The position numbers and the translations under genes were made by a program. Shown one piece after another: positions 17,874-27,800 of a stretch of 64,000 bases of DNA (position 1 is its first letter; every line of letters begins with the position of its first letter). This stretch comes from JBDKGH01 sp039798265 (lineage in GTDB: Bacteria > Bacteroidota > Bacteroidia > Flavobacteriales_D > Sanyastnellaceae), in assembly GCA_039798265.1 (NCBI GenBank), contig JBDKGH010000139.1:1-64000 (forward strand). Reading direction: 5' to 3'. Below the pieces are notes generated by a model, which saw only the letters and a list, made by a program, of their open reading frames with translations, did not search any database and was not told the DNA's origin.

Positions 17874-19202
17874 ATGATTGTCTTCGAACAACTCGAATTA
17901 ATTCCTCCCATTTTAAGAGCCCTTCGCGAAGAAGGCTACGTAAATCCAACTCCTATTCAAGCTCAAGCTATCCCATTTGTTTTGGATGGTCGAGATCTTT
18001 TTGGAGCGGCGCAAACAGGTACTGGTAAAACAGCAGCCTTTTCACTTCCTATTCTTCAGATTTTATCCGAAGAACAACCCGAGTACAACGGTAGAGAAAT
18101 ACGAGCGCTCATTTTAGCGCCAACACGCGAACTTGCCATTCAGATTGGTGAAAATATAAAAGCCTACAGCCGCTATCTCAATTTGAGGTTTGCAGTCATT
18201 TTCGGCGGAGTGCCTCAGCGCCCGCAAGTAGATGCTATCCGCAGAGGGGTTGATATTTTAGTAGCTACTCCAGGTCGTTTGCAAGATTTGCATCAACAAG
18301 GTCTTGTCCGTTTAGAGTACACAGAAATTGTAGTACTCGATGAGGCCGATCGTATGTTGGACATGGGCTTTATCAATGATATCAAAAGGATCATGGCGCT
18401 GGTTCCTGTTCAACGTCAAACGTTGTTGTTTTCAGCTACACTTCCTCCAGAGATCAAAGATCTGATGGGTAAATTTTTGAAAAAACCCGCTCATGTGGAG
18501 GTGTCTCCAGTAAGTACTACGGTAGATAAAATTGCCCAAAGCCTATATATGGTTTCTCGCGCAGAAAAACGCAATTTGTTATACCATGTGCTTTCCAGTG
18601 ATCCATTCGAACAAGCTATTGTGTTTACCCGCACCAAGCATGGGGCTGATAAAGTAGCACGCGAACTTTCAAAAAGAGGAATTCGCGCAGAGGCATTGCA
18701 TGGAAATAAAAGCCAAAACAATCGCCAACGCACCATGGGCGATTTCAAAGCGAAAAGATTGAAAGTCCTCATTGCTACAGATATCGCTTCACGTGGTATC
18801 GACGTAGATGATCTATCTCACGTGATCAATTATGATTTGCCTGATACACCAGAAACCTACGTTCACCGCATCGGGCGAACAGGTAGAGCTGGAGCAAGTG
18901 GAAAGGCGATTTCTTTCTCTTGTGAAGAAGATTTTGATACCCTTCGTGATATCCAAAAGCATTTAAAGAAAAATATTCCCTTGTTTACGGATCATCCTTT
19001 TCACCTCGATGAAAAAGAGTTGATTATCAAAGCCCAAACAAGTGAGAAACCAATTGTGAATAAAAGAGGTGATTCAAGTCAGCGGCCCAAGCCCAATCAT
19101 GACCGAAATTCGCAATTCACTCGTCCTCCCAAGCCGAAGAAAAAAGGTAAAACACCGGATGGACGTTTTAAAACAAAGAAGGCAGGTAAACCACGCATAT
19201 AA
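17874..19202 (+). CDS. DEAD-box ATP-dependent RNA helicase, RhlE-like
   Basis: The protein has 442 residues from the ATG at 17874; the N-terminus MIVFEQLELIPPILRAL carries the Q-motif region. The core motifs are in order: GAAQTGTGKTAA (motif I), PTRELA (Ia), DEAD within VLDEADRMLDMGF (II), SAT in LLFSATLP (III), and HRIGRTGRAG (VI). A basic C-terminal tail of about 60 residues (KPKKKGKTPDG and similar) probably binds RNA. It unwinds short RNA duplexes in ribosome assembly or RNA decay. An in-frame TTG 39 bases upstream exists but adds no conserved residues. Confidence 0.93.
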   Translation: MIVFEQLELIPPILRALREEGYVNPTPIQAQAIPFVLDGRDLFGAAQTGTGKTAAFSLPILQILSEEQPEYNGREIRALILAPTRELAIQIGENIKAYSRYLNLRFAVIFGGVPQRPQVDAIRRGVDILVATPGRLQDLHQQGLVRLEYTEIVVLDEADRMLDMGFINDIKRIMALVPVQRQTLLFSATLPPEIKDLMGKFLKKPAHVEVSPVSTTVDKIAQSLYMVSRAEKRNLLYHVLSSDPFEQAIVFTRTKHGADKVARELSKRGIRAEALHGNKSQNNRQRTMGDFKAKRLKVLIATDIASRGIDVDDLSHVINYDLPDTPETYVHRIGRTGRAGASGKAISFSCEEDFDTLRDIQKHLKKNIPLFTDHPFHLDEKELIIKAQTSEKPIVNKRGDSSQRPKPNHDRNSQFTRPPKPKKKGKTPDGRFKTKKAGKPRI

Positions 19203-19219
19203 AAACTCAAGACCAACAA

Positions 19220-20296
19220 ATGGCAACAGTTCAGTTTAACACTAAAGAGCACCCTTTTTTCGACTCTCTCCGCAAAAAAGTAGATGCTTATTTTGAAGAA
19301 AACAACATTAAATACACGGGCAACTGGCGTATTTATAGCAAGACTGTTATCTTGCTAACCACTGCAGCAGTGTTGTACACCATTTTGGTGTTCTTTACTC
19401 CTCCACTTTGGATTTCATTAATCCTTTGCGGATTGCTCGGTATCAACTTCGCGGGCATCGGGTTTAACGTAATGCACGACGGAGCGCATGGCGCTTATTC
19501 TAGTCGTCAATGGTTAAACGATTTGATGGGTTATTCATTGAATTTGTTGGGCGGTGATGTTCAGTTATGGAAGATCAAACACAACATGATACACCATTCA
19601 TTCACGAACATTGAAGGATTGGATGATGATATCAATATTCAACCTTTTTTGCGCACCAATGAAAACCAAAAGCTCTACAAGTTTCACCGTTTTCAACACA
19701 TCTACGCCCTGTTTCTATATGGTTTGACTTACTTGATGTGGGTCACTCGCGACGACTTCCAAAAGTATTTCCGTCGTAAAATAGGTGAAACGCAATTCCG
19801 TAAATTCACGGTAAAGCAGCACATTATTTTTTGGGCGAGCAAAGTATTTTACTTCGCCTTGTTCATTGGTGTTCCGATGTTTGTTGTAGGTGTATGGCAA
19901 ACTATTTTAGGTTATGCAACAATGGCTACAGTATGTGGAATATTAATCGCGGTGGTATTCCAATTAGCCCACGTGGTTGAAGAAACGCAGTTTAGTAATG
20001 CGAAAAACACCACAGGTGTGGTAGAAGATGAGTGGGCCGTTCATCAGATAAAAACGACAGCAAACTTTGCTACAAAAAGCCGCATTGTTTCTTGGTTTAC
20101 TGGTGGTCTAAACTACCAAGTAGAGCACCATTTGTTCCCTCGAATTTCGCACATTCATTACCCAAAAGTGAATCAGTTGGTGAAGGAGACCTGCGAACAA
20201 TTTGGAATTCAATACAACGAACATAAAACGATGCTTGGTGCTATTCGCTCTCACCTCGTTCACTTGCGTGAAGTAGGAAAGGCAGAGTTGGCATAA
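19220..20296 (+). CDS. Membrane fatty acid desaturase (acyl-CoA or acyl-lipid)
   Basis: The protein has 358 residues. The three His boxes that hold the di-iron centre are visible: HDGAH near residue 90, HNMIHH near 125 and QVEHH near 300. Four transmembrane helices lie in two pairs. The QxxHH third box is the form found in front-end and linoleoyl-CoA-type desaturases. It introduces double bonds into membrane fatty acids with O2 and an external electron donor; no cytochrome b5 domain is fused. It starts 17 bases after the helicase stop, so the two are probably one cold-responsive transcript, an inference from their usual roles. Confidence 0.9.
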   Translation: MATVQFNTKEHPFFDSLRKKVDAYFEENNIKYTGNWRIYSKTVILLTTAAVLYTILVFFTPPLWISLILCGLLGINFAGIGFNVMHDGAHGAYSSRQWLNDLMGYSLNLLGGDVQLWKIKHNMIHHSFTNIEGLDDDINIQPFLRTNENQKLYKFHRFQHIYALFLYGLTYLMWVTRDDFQKYFRRKIGETQFRKFTVKQHIIFWASKVFYFALFIGVPMFVVGVWQTILGYATMATVCGILIAVVFQLAHVVEETQFSNAKNTTGVVEDEWAVHQIKTTANFATKSRIVSWFTGGLNYQVEHHLFPRISHIHYPKVNQLVKETCEQFGIQYNEHKTMLGAIRSHLVHLREVGKAELA

Positions 20297-20318
20297 GCAG
20301 CAGATCGAACTCAAAAGA

Positions 20319-20370
20319 AAGAGGAGCGTAAAGAGAATATCTCATTCTCGTTACGCTCCTCTTATTTTTT
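20319..20370 (+). terminator. Terminator between the desaturase and hpd
   Basis: Thirteen-base arms AAGAGGAGCGTAA and TTACGCTCCTCTT enclose a loop with a second small inverted repeat (GAGAAT / ATTCTC). A T-rich run (TTATTTTTT) follows on the plus strand. It may also stop the minus-strand hpd transcript. Confidence 0.85.
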
Positions 20371-20379
20371 GATCAGAGA

Positions 20380-21519
20380 TTAAAGTGTTCCTCTGCGCTC
20401 TTGCTCTCTTTCGATGGCTTCAAACAAAGCCTTAAAGTTTCCTTTTCCAAAGCTCTTTGCACCTTTACGCTGAATGATTTCGAAGAACATTGTTGGGCGG
20501 TCCAGTACTGGTTTTGTAAAGAGTTGCAACAAATATCCTTCATCATCGCGATCGATGAGAATGCCTAGCTTTTTCAATGGTTCAAGATCTTCATCGATTT
20601 CACCTACGCGATCAAGTACCGTTTCATAATAGGTTTCAGGAACTTGTAAAAACTCTACACCTCTTGATTTAAGTGTGCTTACTGTTTCAATAATATTGTC
20701 AGTAGCCAAAGCGATGTGCTGCACACCTGCCCCATTGTAGAAATCGATGTATTCTTCAATTTGACTTTTCTTGCGTCCTTCAGCAGGTTCGTTGATTGGG
20801 AATTTTATACGTCCGTTACCATTACTCATTACTTTACTCATGAGAGCGGTGTAATCAGTACTGATGTCTTTGTCATCAAAGCTCACCAATTGAGCAAATC
20901 CCATCACTTTAGCGTAGAATTCTACCCATTTGTTCATTTCGTTCCAACCCACATTGCCTACCATGTGATCAATAAATTTCAATCCCACTGGAGCAGGCTT
21001 GTATTCTGGATTCCAGCTAATGTAACCGGGAAGAAATGGGCCGTTGTAATTTTTTCTTTCGATAAAATAGTGGAGTGTTTCGCCATAGGTGCGAATACCT
21101 GAAATAATTACTTTACCGTTATGGTCCTCCAACAATTGTGGATCGAGACAACTTTCTCCGCCACGTTGAGTAGTTTCCTCCCAACTTTTTGTAGCGTCAT
21201 CTACCCAAAGGGCCACCACTTTTACACCATCACCGTGTTTGTTGACGTGCGCATTAATAATGCCGTCTGGTGAAAGAGGTGAAGTAAGTACTATTCGAAT
21301 TTTATCTTGTTCGAGAACATATGAAACCGCATCTTTCGAACCGGTTTCTAAGCCGCGATAAGCAAGCGGTTGAAAGCCCCAAGCGCTCATGTAATAATAG
21401 GCTGCTTGTTTGGCATTTCCTACGAATAATTCTACGTAGTCAGTTCCCAATAATGGCAGAAAATCTTCTGCTTCTGGAACTACTTTTTCAAGTTGCAACG
21501 ATGTGCTATCAGTGATCAT
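20380..21519 (-). CDS. hpd: 4-hydroxyphenylpyruvate dioxygenase
   Basis: The protein has 379 residues, the usual length. It is a two-domain VOC-fold Fe(II) enzyme that converts 4-hydroxyphenylpyruvate to homogentisate in tyrosine breakdown. The iron ligands are visible as His in KFIDHMVGNV, His in GVQHIALATDN and Glu in FFEIIQRKGAKSFGKGNF, the C-terminal region typical of the family. It lies 28 bases downstream of hmgA, so the two are one operon. The next enzymes, maleylacetoacetate isomerase and fumarylacetoacetase, are not in the window. Confidence 0.95.
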   Translation of the reverse strand: MITDSTSLQLEKVVPEAEDFLPLLGTDYVELFVGNAKQAAYYYMSAWGFQPLAYRGLETGSKDAVSYVLEQDKIRIVLTSPLSPDGIINAHVNKHGDGVKVVALWVDDATKSWEETTQRGGESCLDPQLLEDHNGKVIISGIRTYGETLHYFIERKNYNGPFLPGYISWNPEYKPAPVGLKFIDHMVGNVGWNEMNKWVEFYAKVMGFAQLVSFDDKDISTDYTALMSKVMSNGNGRIKFPINEPAEGRKKSQIEEYIDFYNGAGVQHIALATDNIIETVSTLKSRGVEFLQVPETYYETVLDRVGEIDEDLEPLKKLGILIDRDDEGYLLQLFTKPVLDRPTMFFEIIQRKGAKSFGKGNFKALFEAIEREQERRGTL

Positions 21520-21547
21520 GAAGAAAGTGATTTTTAGTAGTTGAAAG

Positions 21548-22708
21548 TTATTTTTCTAGCCAAGAAGTAACGTACGAATCGTCGCTAAGCTCCAAGGCCA
21601 CTTGAGTTAATTTGAGTGGCTTAAATGTGTCCACCATCACCGCCAGTTCGAGTGTTTCTTTTTGTCCGATACTGCGCTCGTAAGCACCAGGATGTGGGCC
21701 ATGAGGAATACCACCGGGGTGGAGTGAAATGTATCCTTTGTCCACGTGATTGCGACTCATGAAATCACCATCTACATAGTACAAAACTTCATCGCTATCA
21801 ATATTGCTATGGTTGTAAGGCGCAGGTATTGCTTTGGGATGATAATCATACAAGCGAGGGCAAAAAGAACACACCACGAAATTGTGTGCTTCAAAGGTCT
21901 GATGCACGGGTGGTGGTTGATGCACACGGCCAGTGATGGGTTCGAAATCATGAATGGAAAAAGCATATGGATAGTTAAGGCCATCCCACCCAATGACATC
22001 GAAAGGATGAGAAGCATATACTACTTCATGAATGACTTTTTCTTTTCTGATTTTGATTAAAAACTCACCTTGCTCATCATGAGTTTCGAGGTTAGCCGGA
22101 CGGCGAATATCGCGCTCACAGAAGGGTGAATGTTCTAGCAATTGACCGAATTCGTTGCGATATCTTTTTGGGGTTAAAATGGGGCTAAAACTCTCTACGA
22201 TAAATAGACGATTATCGGGTGTATCAAATGAAATTTGATAGATGATTCCGCGAGGAATAACTAAATAATCGCCGTAAGAAAAAGGAATATTTCCAAGAAA
22301 AGTACGAAGTACACCGCTGCCTTTGTGCACGAAAATCATTTCATCGGCGTCGGCATTTTTGTAGAAATACGACGTCAGACTTTCTGAAGGTGCTGCTAGA
22401 GCAATGTGCAAGTCGTTGTTAAAAAGAACCACCTTTCTGCTTTCAATGAAATCGGCATGAGGAGGAACATTAAAACCGGCCAACATGCGCGGTGTGATAT
22501 TTTTATCTACAGCAGCAACTGGGCTGTAATCTTTTGGTTCGCGTATTTCGCGAATCATGGTTGGTCGATGCGTGTGATAGAGCAGCGATGACATGCCATG
22601 AAAACCCTCCGTTCCGAAGAGCTGTTCGTAGTAGATTCCACCACTTGGCTTTTCGAAAACGGTATGTCGTTTATGGGGAATAGATCCCAGTTGATGATAG
22701 AAAGGCAT
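21548..22708 (-). CDS. hmgA: Homogentisate 1,2-dioxygenase
   Basis: The protein has 386 residues with the cupin-like fold of homogentisate dioxygenase, which cleaves the aromatic ring to maleylacetoacetate using Fe(II). Recognisable segments are HKRHTVFEKPSGGIYYEQL at the N-terminus, EMIFVHKGSGVLRT and LVIPRGIIYQI in the first cupin, and VLYYVDGDF, ISLHPGGIPHGPHPG with metal-ligand His in the C-terminal part. It is the first gene of the hmgA-hpd operon. It belongs to the shorter form of the family. Confidence 0.93.
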   Translation of the reverse strand: MPFYHQLGSIPHKRHTVFEKPSGGIYYEQLFGTEGFHGMSSLLYHTHRPTMIREIREPKDYSPVAAVDKNITPRMLAGFNVPPHADFIESRKVVLFNNDLHIALAAPSESLTSYFYKNADADEMIFVHKGSGVLRTFLGNIPFSYGDYLVIPRGIIYQISFDTPDNRLFIVESFSPILTPKRYRNEFGQLLEHSPFCERDIRRPANLETHDEQGEFLIKIRKEKVIHEVVYASHPFDVIGWDGLNYPYAFSIHDFEPITGRVHQPPPVHQTFEAHNFVVCSFCPRLYDYHPKAIPAPYNHSNIDSDEVLYYVDGDFMSRNHVDKGYISLHPGGIPHGPHPGAYERSIGQKETLELAVMVDTFKPLKLTQVALELSDDSYVTSWLEK

Positions 22709-22725
22709 AGATTCTAAGTGTGCTT

Positions 22726-22733
22726 CAAAAGTA
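22726..22733 (-). promoter_or_regulatory. -10 element of the hmgA-hpd operon
   Basis: TACTTTTG on the minus strand, a perfect TAnnTTTG match, 17 bases before the hmgA ATG. No clear -33 TTTG is at the expected spacing, which would suit a promoter helped by an activator. Confidence 0.5.
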
Positions 22734-22797
22734 AGGCGATCATGATCCTGTAGTCATTTAAAAAAGAATGAAGTTTGTCATGCTTTCGATGCTTGAG

Positions 22798-23226
22798 TTA
22801 AGGCTCTGGTAATCGAGGCAAACGAGGAGGTTCAATCTTATCAGGAATGATGAATGCACCAGGGTAAGTTTTTTTCGCTTCTAACAAAAAAAGTTGAGCA
22901 TCAATGAGCGATTTAAAATCTCCTAGACGCACTGCGTAATCGGGAGTGTTCTGAACGATATAAGCCGTTTGATTAAGCCCCATTGTCATGGCCTTTTGGC
23001 GGATGGATTTTGCCTCGGTCATATTGCCCAAAAAAACTTGAATGCGATAACCACGAAGTTCGTTTTTTCCCCGCAGATGTTTTTCTACAGAATCAACCGC
23101 ATGCGGACAGTGAACGGTAATGACACCTGGGGTAAGTGGAGGAGTTGATTGACTTTGGGAAAAAACCGAGATTTTTCCCAAAAGCAGAAATGTTAAAACC
23201 AAAAGGGGAGCGAACCAACTTTTCAT
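22798..23226 (-). CDS. Secreted SPOR-domain protein
   Basis: The protein has 142 residues from the ATG at 23226. A signal peptide (to about residue 24, ending VFSQ) is followed by a SPOR-type domain over about 50-125: YRIQVFLGNMTEAK, then YAVRLGDFKSLIDAQLFL. SPOR domains bind denuded glycan strands of peptidoglycan, often at division sites. The protein ends in a Pro-rich tail (EPPRLPRLPEP). A perfect -10 box ends six bases upstream of the ATG, so the message may be leaderless. It is divergent from the act operon. Confidence 0.8.
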   Translation of the reverse strand: MKSWFAPLLVLTFLLLGKISVFSQSQSTPPLTPGVITVHCPHAVDSVEKHLRGKNELRGYRIQVFLGNMTEAKSIRQKAMTMGLNQTAYIVQNTPDYAVRLGDFKSLIDAQLFLLEAKKTYPGAFIIPDKIEPPRLPRLPEP

Positions 23227-23232
23227 GTGTTG

Positions 23233-23240
23233 CAAATTTA
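23233..23240 (-). promoter_or_regulatory. -10 element of the SPOR gene, very close to the start
   Basis: TAAATTTG on the minus strand leaves only six bases (CAACAC) before the ATG, placing transcription start at or next to the start codon. Confidence 0.5.
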
Positions 23241-23399
23241 GAAAAATTCTAGACTAGACCCTGATCAAAATCATGCCGAAGAAGCCAATAGTCAGTATAT
23301 CAATGTTTAACGTATAATTAGGAAACTTTAGTCTTATTTAGACAGGTTTTAAATTATAATTAAGTGTAGAATGACAATACTGTGATGCAACCTGTGGTT

Positions 23400-23407
23400 T
23401 AAATTTG
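23400..23407 (+). promoter_or_regulatory. -10 element of the act-cox operon
   Basis: TAAATTTG, a perfect TAnnTTTG match, 39 bases upstream of the actA ATG. A recognisable TTTG at -33 is missing. The 160 bases further upstream are AT-rich and shared with the divergent SPOR gene promoter. Confidence 0.5.
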
Positions 23408-23446
23408 CCCCGCATTCCAACCTTGGAATTACGTAAAACCCTAGCA

Positions 23447-24841
23447 ATGAAGCGGCTTTCAGCAAGTTTAAACACCAGGTTTTTCGCCACACTTTTACTA
23501 TTGCTCTCAATGGCGATGCCTTCTTTGGCATCCATTCATGAGGGCGGAGATGCGGCAAAAGGTAAGCAACTATTCACTGCCAACTGTGCTTCGTGTCACA
23601 AAGTGACCGACGAAGCTCTGGCTGCACCGGGCCTTAAAGGCATCGATCAGCGTTGGGCAGGAAAGGATGCTTTAATCGTTAAATGGATCCAGAATCCTCA
23701 AGCGGCAGCTGCCACTGGCGATCCTTACATCAAAGGTCTCGTTGAGAAATACGTACCGACCTTCGGATGGATGGCTAACCAAGCGGTGAGCGAAGCCGAA
23801 ATCAAGGACATCTTGACCTATGTGAAAACAGCAGCTACAGAAGATCCTGGAGCAGCTGGTGGAGCAGGTGCTCAGGAAGCTACTTGTATGACTATCGAGC
23901 AGATGCAAGAGGAAGCTGCAGCCAACGAAGAGAGCGATGGTTTGATTTGGGTGTTGATCATCGGAATTATCCTAGCGATCATCGGTGTGTCAGCGGCCAA
24001 CATTTCGAAGTCGTTGAAAAGTGCGATCAATGAGCGCGAAGGAAAACCAGCATTGGCTGATCAAAGCTACTGGCAGGCTACAAAAGCTTGGATGTGGAAA
24101 AACAAAGGCTTTGTGTCTATCATTGGTTTGTTCCTTGTGGCTTACTTGTTCGTGGTTGGTTACAGCGATTTGATGAACATCGGTGTTTATGAGGGATATT
24201 CTCCAAAGCAACCAGTATGGTTCTCTCACGCGAGCCACGTTTGTAAAAACGAAATCGATTGTCAATATTGTCACAGCAGTGCGGCTAAGTCTAAGCATGC
24301 CGGTATTCCTTCAGTGAACGTTTGTATGAACTGTCACAAGGGTATCCGCAAAGGACCAATCACTGGCGAGAAGGAGATTGCAAAAATCTACGAGGCCATT
24401 GGATTCGATACGGCCACTGGTACTTACAAAGAGAATTACGAGCAGAAACCAATCGTTTGGAATAAAGTACACAACCTTCCTGATCACGTTTACTTCAACC
24501 ACAGCCAACACGTAACTGTTGCTGGTATCGACTGTAAGCAGTGTCACGGTCCTGTTCAGACTTACTCTGTAGGTCGTCAGGCTACCACTGAGATGATCAA
24601 TGCTCAGGAAGATGTAACAGGATTGATCAAATTGACTAAACCAACCTTAACCATGGGATGGTGTATTGAGTGTCACAACAAGGCCTCTATCGATTTGACA
24701 AGTTCAGAATACTACGAAGAGATGCACAACCGCTTTAAAGCATCTGCCGTTGGTCAACGCACCTTGCGTGACATCCTCGAAGACGGTGAAGTTAGTGTGA
24801 AAGAAATGGGTGGTTGGGAATGCGGTAAATGCCACTATTAA
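23447..24841 (+). CDS. actA: Alternative complex III subunit A with fused mono-heme cytochrome c
   Basis: The protein has 464 residues from the ATG at 23447. A signal-anchor (to about residue 29) leads to a mono-heme cytochrome c domain with CASCH at 47-51. Two transmembrane segments follow (GLIWVLIIGIILAIIG and IIGLFLVAYLFVVGY). The C-terminal part has five CxxCH motifs: CQYCH, CMNCH, CKQCH, CIECH and CGKCH, giving six hemes in total. The pentaheme part is the canonical ActA of alternative complex III, which oxidises menaquinol and reduces a cytochrome or cytochrome oxidase. The extra N-terminal domain may carry electrons onward. First gene of actABCDEF-coxBA. Confidence 0.93.
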   Translation: MKRLSASLNTRFFATLLLLLSMAMPSLASIHEGGDAAKGKQLFTANCASCHKVTDEALAAPGLKGIDQRWAGKDALIVKWIQNPQAAAATGDPYIKGLVEKYVPTFGWMANQAVSEAEIKDILTYVKTAATEDPGAAGGAGAQEATCMTIEQMQEEAAANEESDGLIWVLIIGIILAIIGVSAANISKSLKSAINEREGKPALADQSYWQATKAWMWKNKGFVSIIGLFLVAYLFVVGYSDLMNIGVYEGYSPKQPVWFSHASHVCKNEIDCQYCHSSAAKSKHAGIPSVNVCMNCHKGIRKGPITGEKEIAKIYEAIGFDTATGTYKENYEQKPIVWNKVHNLPDHVYFNHSQHVTVAGIDCKQCHGPVQTYSVGRQATTEMINAQEDVTGLIKLTKPTLTMGWCIECHNKASIDLTSSEYYEEMHNRFKASAVGQRTLRDILEDGEVSVKEMGGWECGKCHY

Positions 24842-24857
24842 TCGGATCAGAACCAAA

Positions 24858-27800
24858 ATGGGAATGAATAAAAAATACTGGACCGGAATGGAAGAGCTGG
24901 ATAATACACCAGCCTTTCAGGAAGCGATCACTTCAGAGTTTAAAAGCGATCAGCGTGTTGAAGATTTTCTCGCTAGCGACAAGCTAAAGGAAACCAATAC
25001 AGGCCGTCGTGACTTCCTCAAGTTCATGGGCTTTAGCGTAGCAGCTGCTACACTTGCGGCTTGTGAAACGCCTGTAGTGAAGAGTATTCCTTACGTTGTG
25101 AAACCGGAAGAAATTACTCCGGGTATCGCTAACTTTTATGCATCTACCTACTATGATGGGTATGACTATGCAAATATTTTGGTAAAAACCCGCGAAGGTC
25201 GTCCTATCTTCATAAAGGGTAACAAAGACTTTGGTTTGAGCGGCGGTTCTACCGGCTCTCGTATCAATGCCTCTGTACTCGGATTGTATGATGGTGCACG
25301 TTTGAAGGGACCAAGAAAGGGTGGCGCTGACACCGATTGGAAAACGGTTGATACCGATGTAAAAGCTGCATTGGCTTCTGCATCAAGCATCCGTATTCTT
25401 TCTAATACGATCATCAGCCCATCTACTACCCGCGCTATTTCTGAGTTCTCTGCGAAGTATGCCGGTAAAGTAAAGCACGTACAATACGATACATATTCAC
25501 ACAGTGGTATGACAGCTGCTAACCAAAGTTCATTTGGCAAAGCTGTTATTCCTACTTATGATTTCAGCAAAGCACGCGTGATCGTGAGCATTGGCGCTGA
25601 TTTCTTAGGTACATGGTTGACTTCTTCGATTTACCAAGCTGATTACGCAAAAGGTCGTCGTCCTGAAAATGGATGGATGAGTAAGCACTATCAGTTTGAG
25701 TCGGTGATGACCTTGACTGGATCTAACAGCGATGTTCGCATTCCTGTGAAACCTTCTCAAGAAGGCGCAGTAGCAGCGGCGATCTACGGTGCAGTTACTG
25801 GCGGAAATGCAGGTAAAGTGGACGGTGTAGATGCTGGCATGATCAACAAAATTGCAAGCGAATTAAAAGCTAACGGCGGTGCCTCATTGGTTGTAGCTGG
25901 TAGCAATGATCCAAATGTCCAAATTATCGTCAATGCCATCAACCAAGCGTTGAACAACTACGGTAAGACATTGGATGTGAATAAAGGCTTGAACCTTTAT
26001 CAAGGTAAAGACGCTGAAGTAGCGGCTTTGGTAGAAGAGATGAACGCAGGTAAAGTGGATGTTTTGATCACCTACGGCGTTAATCCTTCTTACTCTTGGG
26101 TAGATACTGAGAAGTTTAACGCTGGTTTGGCCAAAGTGAAAACTTCCGTTTCATTCGCGTTGTATGCTGATGAGACAGCTTCACGCTCTACCATCATGGC
26201 CCCAGACCATCATTACCTCGAGTCATGGAACGATTTCGCTCCTATGGCTGGACGTATCGATTTGTCGCAACCTACCATCACTCCTCTTTACAAAACACGT
26301 TACGCTCAAGAAAGCTTATTGACTTGGGCAGATAACTCAACTGCATACTACGATTATATCCGTGCTACTCACAACGGTGCCTATACACCAGCGTTGATGA
26401 AAACGGATAACAACTGGCACATGGCTGTTCACAACGGTACATTTGCAGGTAACGTGGAAATTCTAGCTGCGCCAGTGGCTGCAGTTGCTGAAGGTTCAAC
26501 TCCAGAGGCTCCTGTAAATGCAGCTCCTGTAATGGCTGCGGCTCCAGTGGCTGAAGCGGTGGTAGCACCATCTACGATCAATGTATCGGATGCGATTGCC
26601 GCAGTGAGCGCTGCAAAAGCAGGTCAATGGGAGGTAAGCTTGTACCAAAAAGTGACCATGGGTCTAGGTGCTCAAGCAAACAACCCTATTCTTCAAGAAA
26701 CACCAGATCCTATCACCAAAACTACTTGGGACAATTATGTGACCATGTCACCGCTGGATTGTAAAGAAATGGGTCTTAACGTTTACATCGCACAGGACGA
26801 TCCAGCATCGGTGGTGACTGTAACTGTAAACGGAAAAGCATTAGATATGCCTGTATTCCCAACACCAGGACAAAAGCGTGGTACCATCGGTATCGCTTTG
26901 GGTTATGGACGTGGTGCAGGTCAAGAAGAAATCGGAAAATCAGCATTCCAAGTAGATCGCCATGGCGACTACATCATGGATGGTGATAAAAAGACTCCGA
27001 TCGGTAAAAATGTTTATCACTTCGCTTCTGTAAAGAACGGTCATGTAAGCTACAGTTCATCTGATGTAACCATCGCTGCTACTGGAGCTACGTTCCCGAT
27101 CGCTACTACACAAATGCACAACACCGTAATGGGTCGTGAGTCTGTAGTAAAAGAAACAACATTGTCTGGTTTCTTAGCAGAAAAGGATAAGAAGAAAGGA
27201 GAAGCAACTTGGAATTTGGCTCCAACACTTCCTGTTCACGAAGATGTAAATGGTGATGGTACCATCAACGCACAAGACCGAGTTCACGTTCGTGAAATGG
27301 ATTTGTGGGCTGCTCACCCAGTAGAGGGAGTAGGTCATCGTTGGGGTATGACTATCGATTTGAGTTCATGTATCGGTTGTGGTTCTTGTATCACAGCTTG
27401 TCATACTGAAAATAACGTTCCTGTGGTAGGTAAAGACGAAGTTCGTCGTCACCGTGATATGCATTGGATGCGTATCGACCGCTACTTTACTTCAGACTTC
27501 GAAACACTCGAGGCTACGAAAGAAGGTAAAGGATTAGGAACAATCGCTGCTTATGGCGATATGGAAGTACCAGAGGAAAATCCTCGCACTGTTCACATGC
27601 CAATGATGTGTCAACACTGTAATCACGCACCATGTGAAACAGTTTGTCCAGTTGCTGCTACAACTCACAGCAATGAAGGTTTGAACAACATGGCTTACAA
27701 CCGTTGTATTGGTACTCGTTACTGCGCTAACAACTGTCCTTACAAAGTACGTCGCTTCAACTGGTTCAACTATGTGACCAGCGACAAGTTTGCTCAATTC

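Noticed and set aside
17863..17877. Four-codon upstream frame (MKKA) overlapping the helicase ATG
   Set aside because: It is noticed as a possible translational coupling peptide, but such short frames are common by chance and nothing else supports it.
20716..21102. 128-codon plus-strand frame over hpd
   Set aside because: It is antisense to the catalytic domain of hpd and has no promoter or family features.
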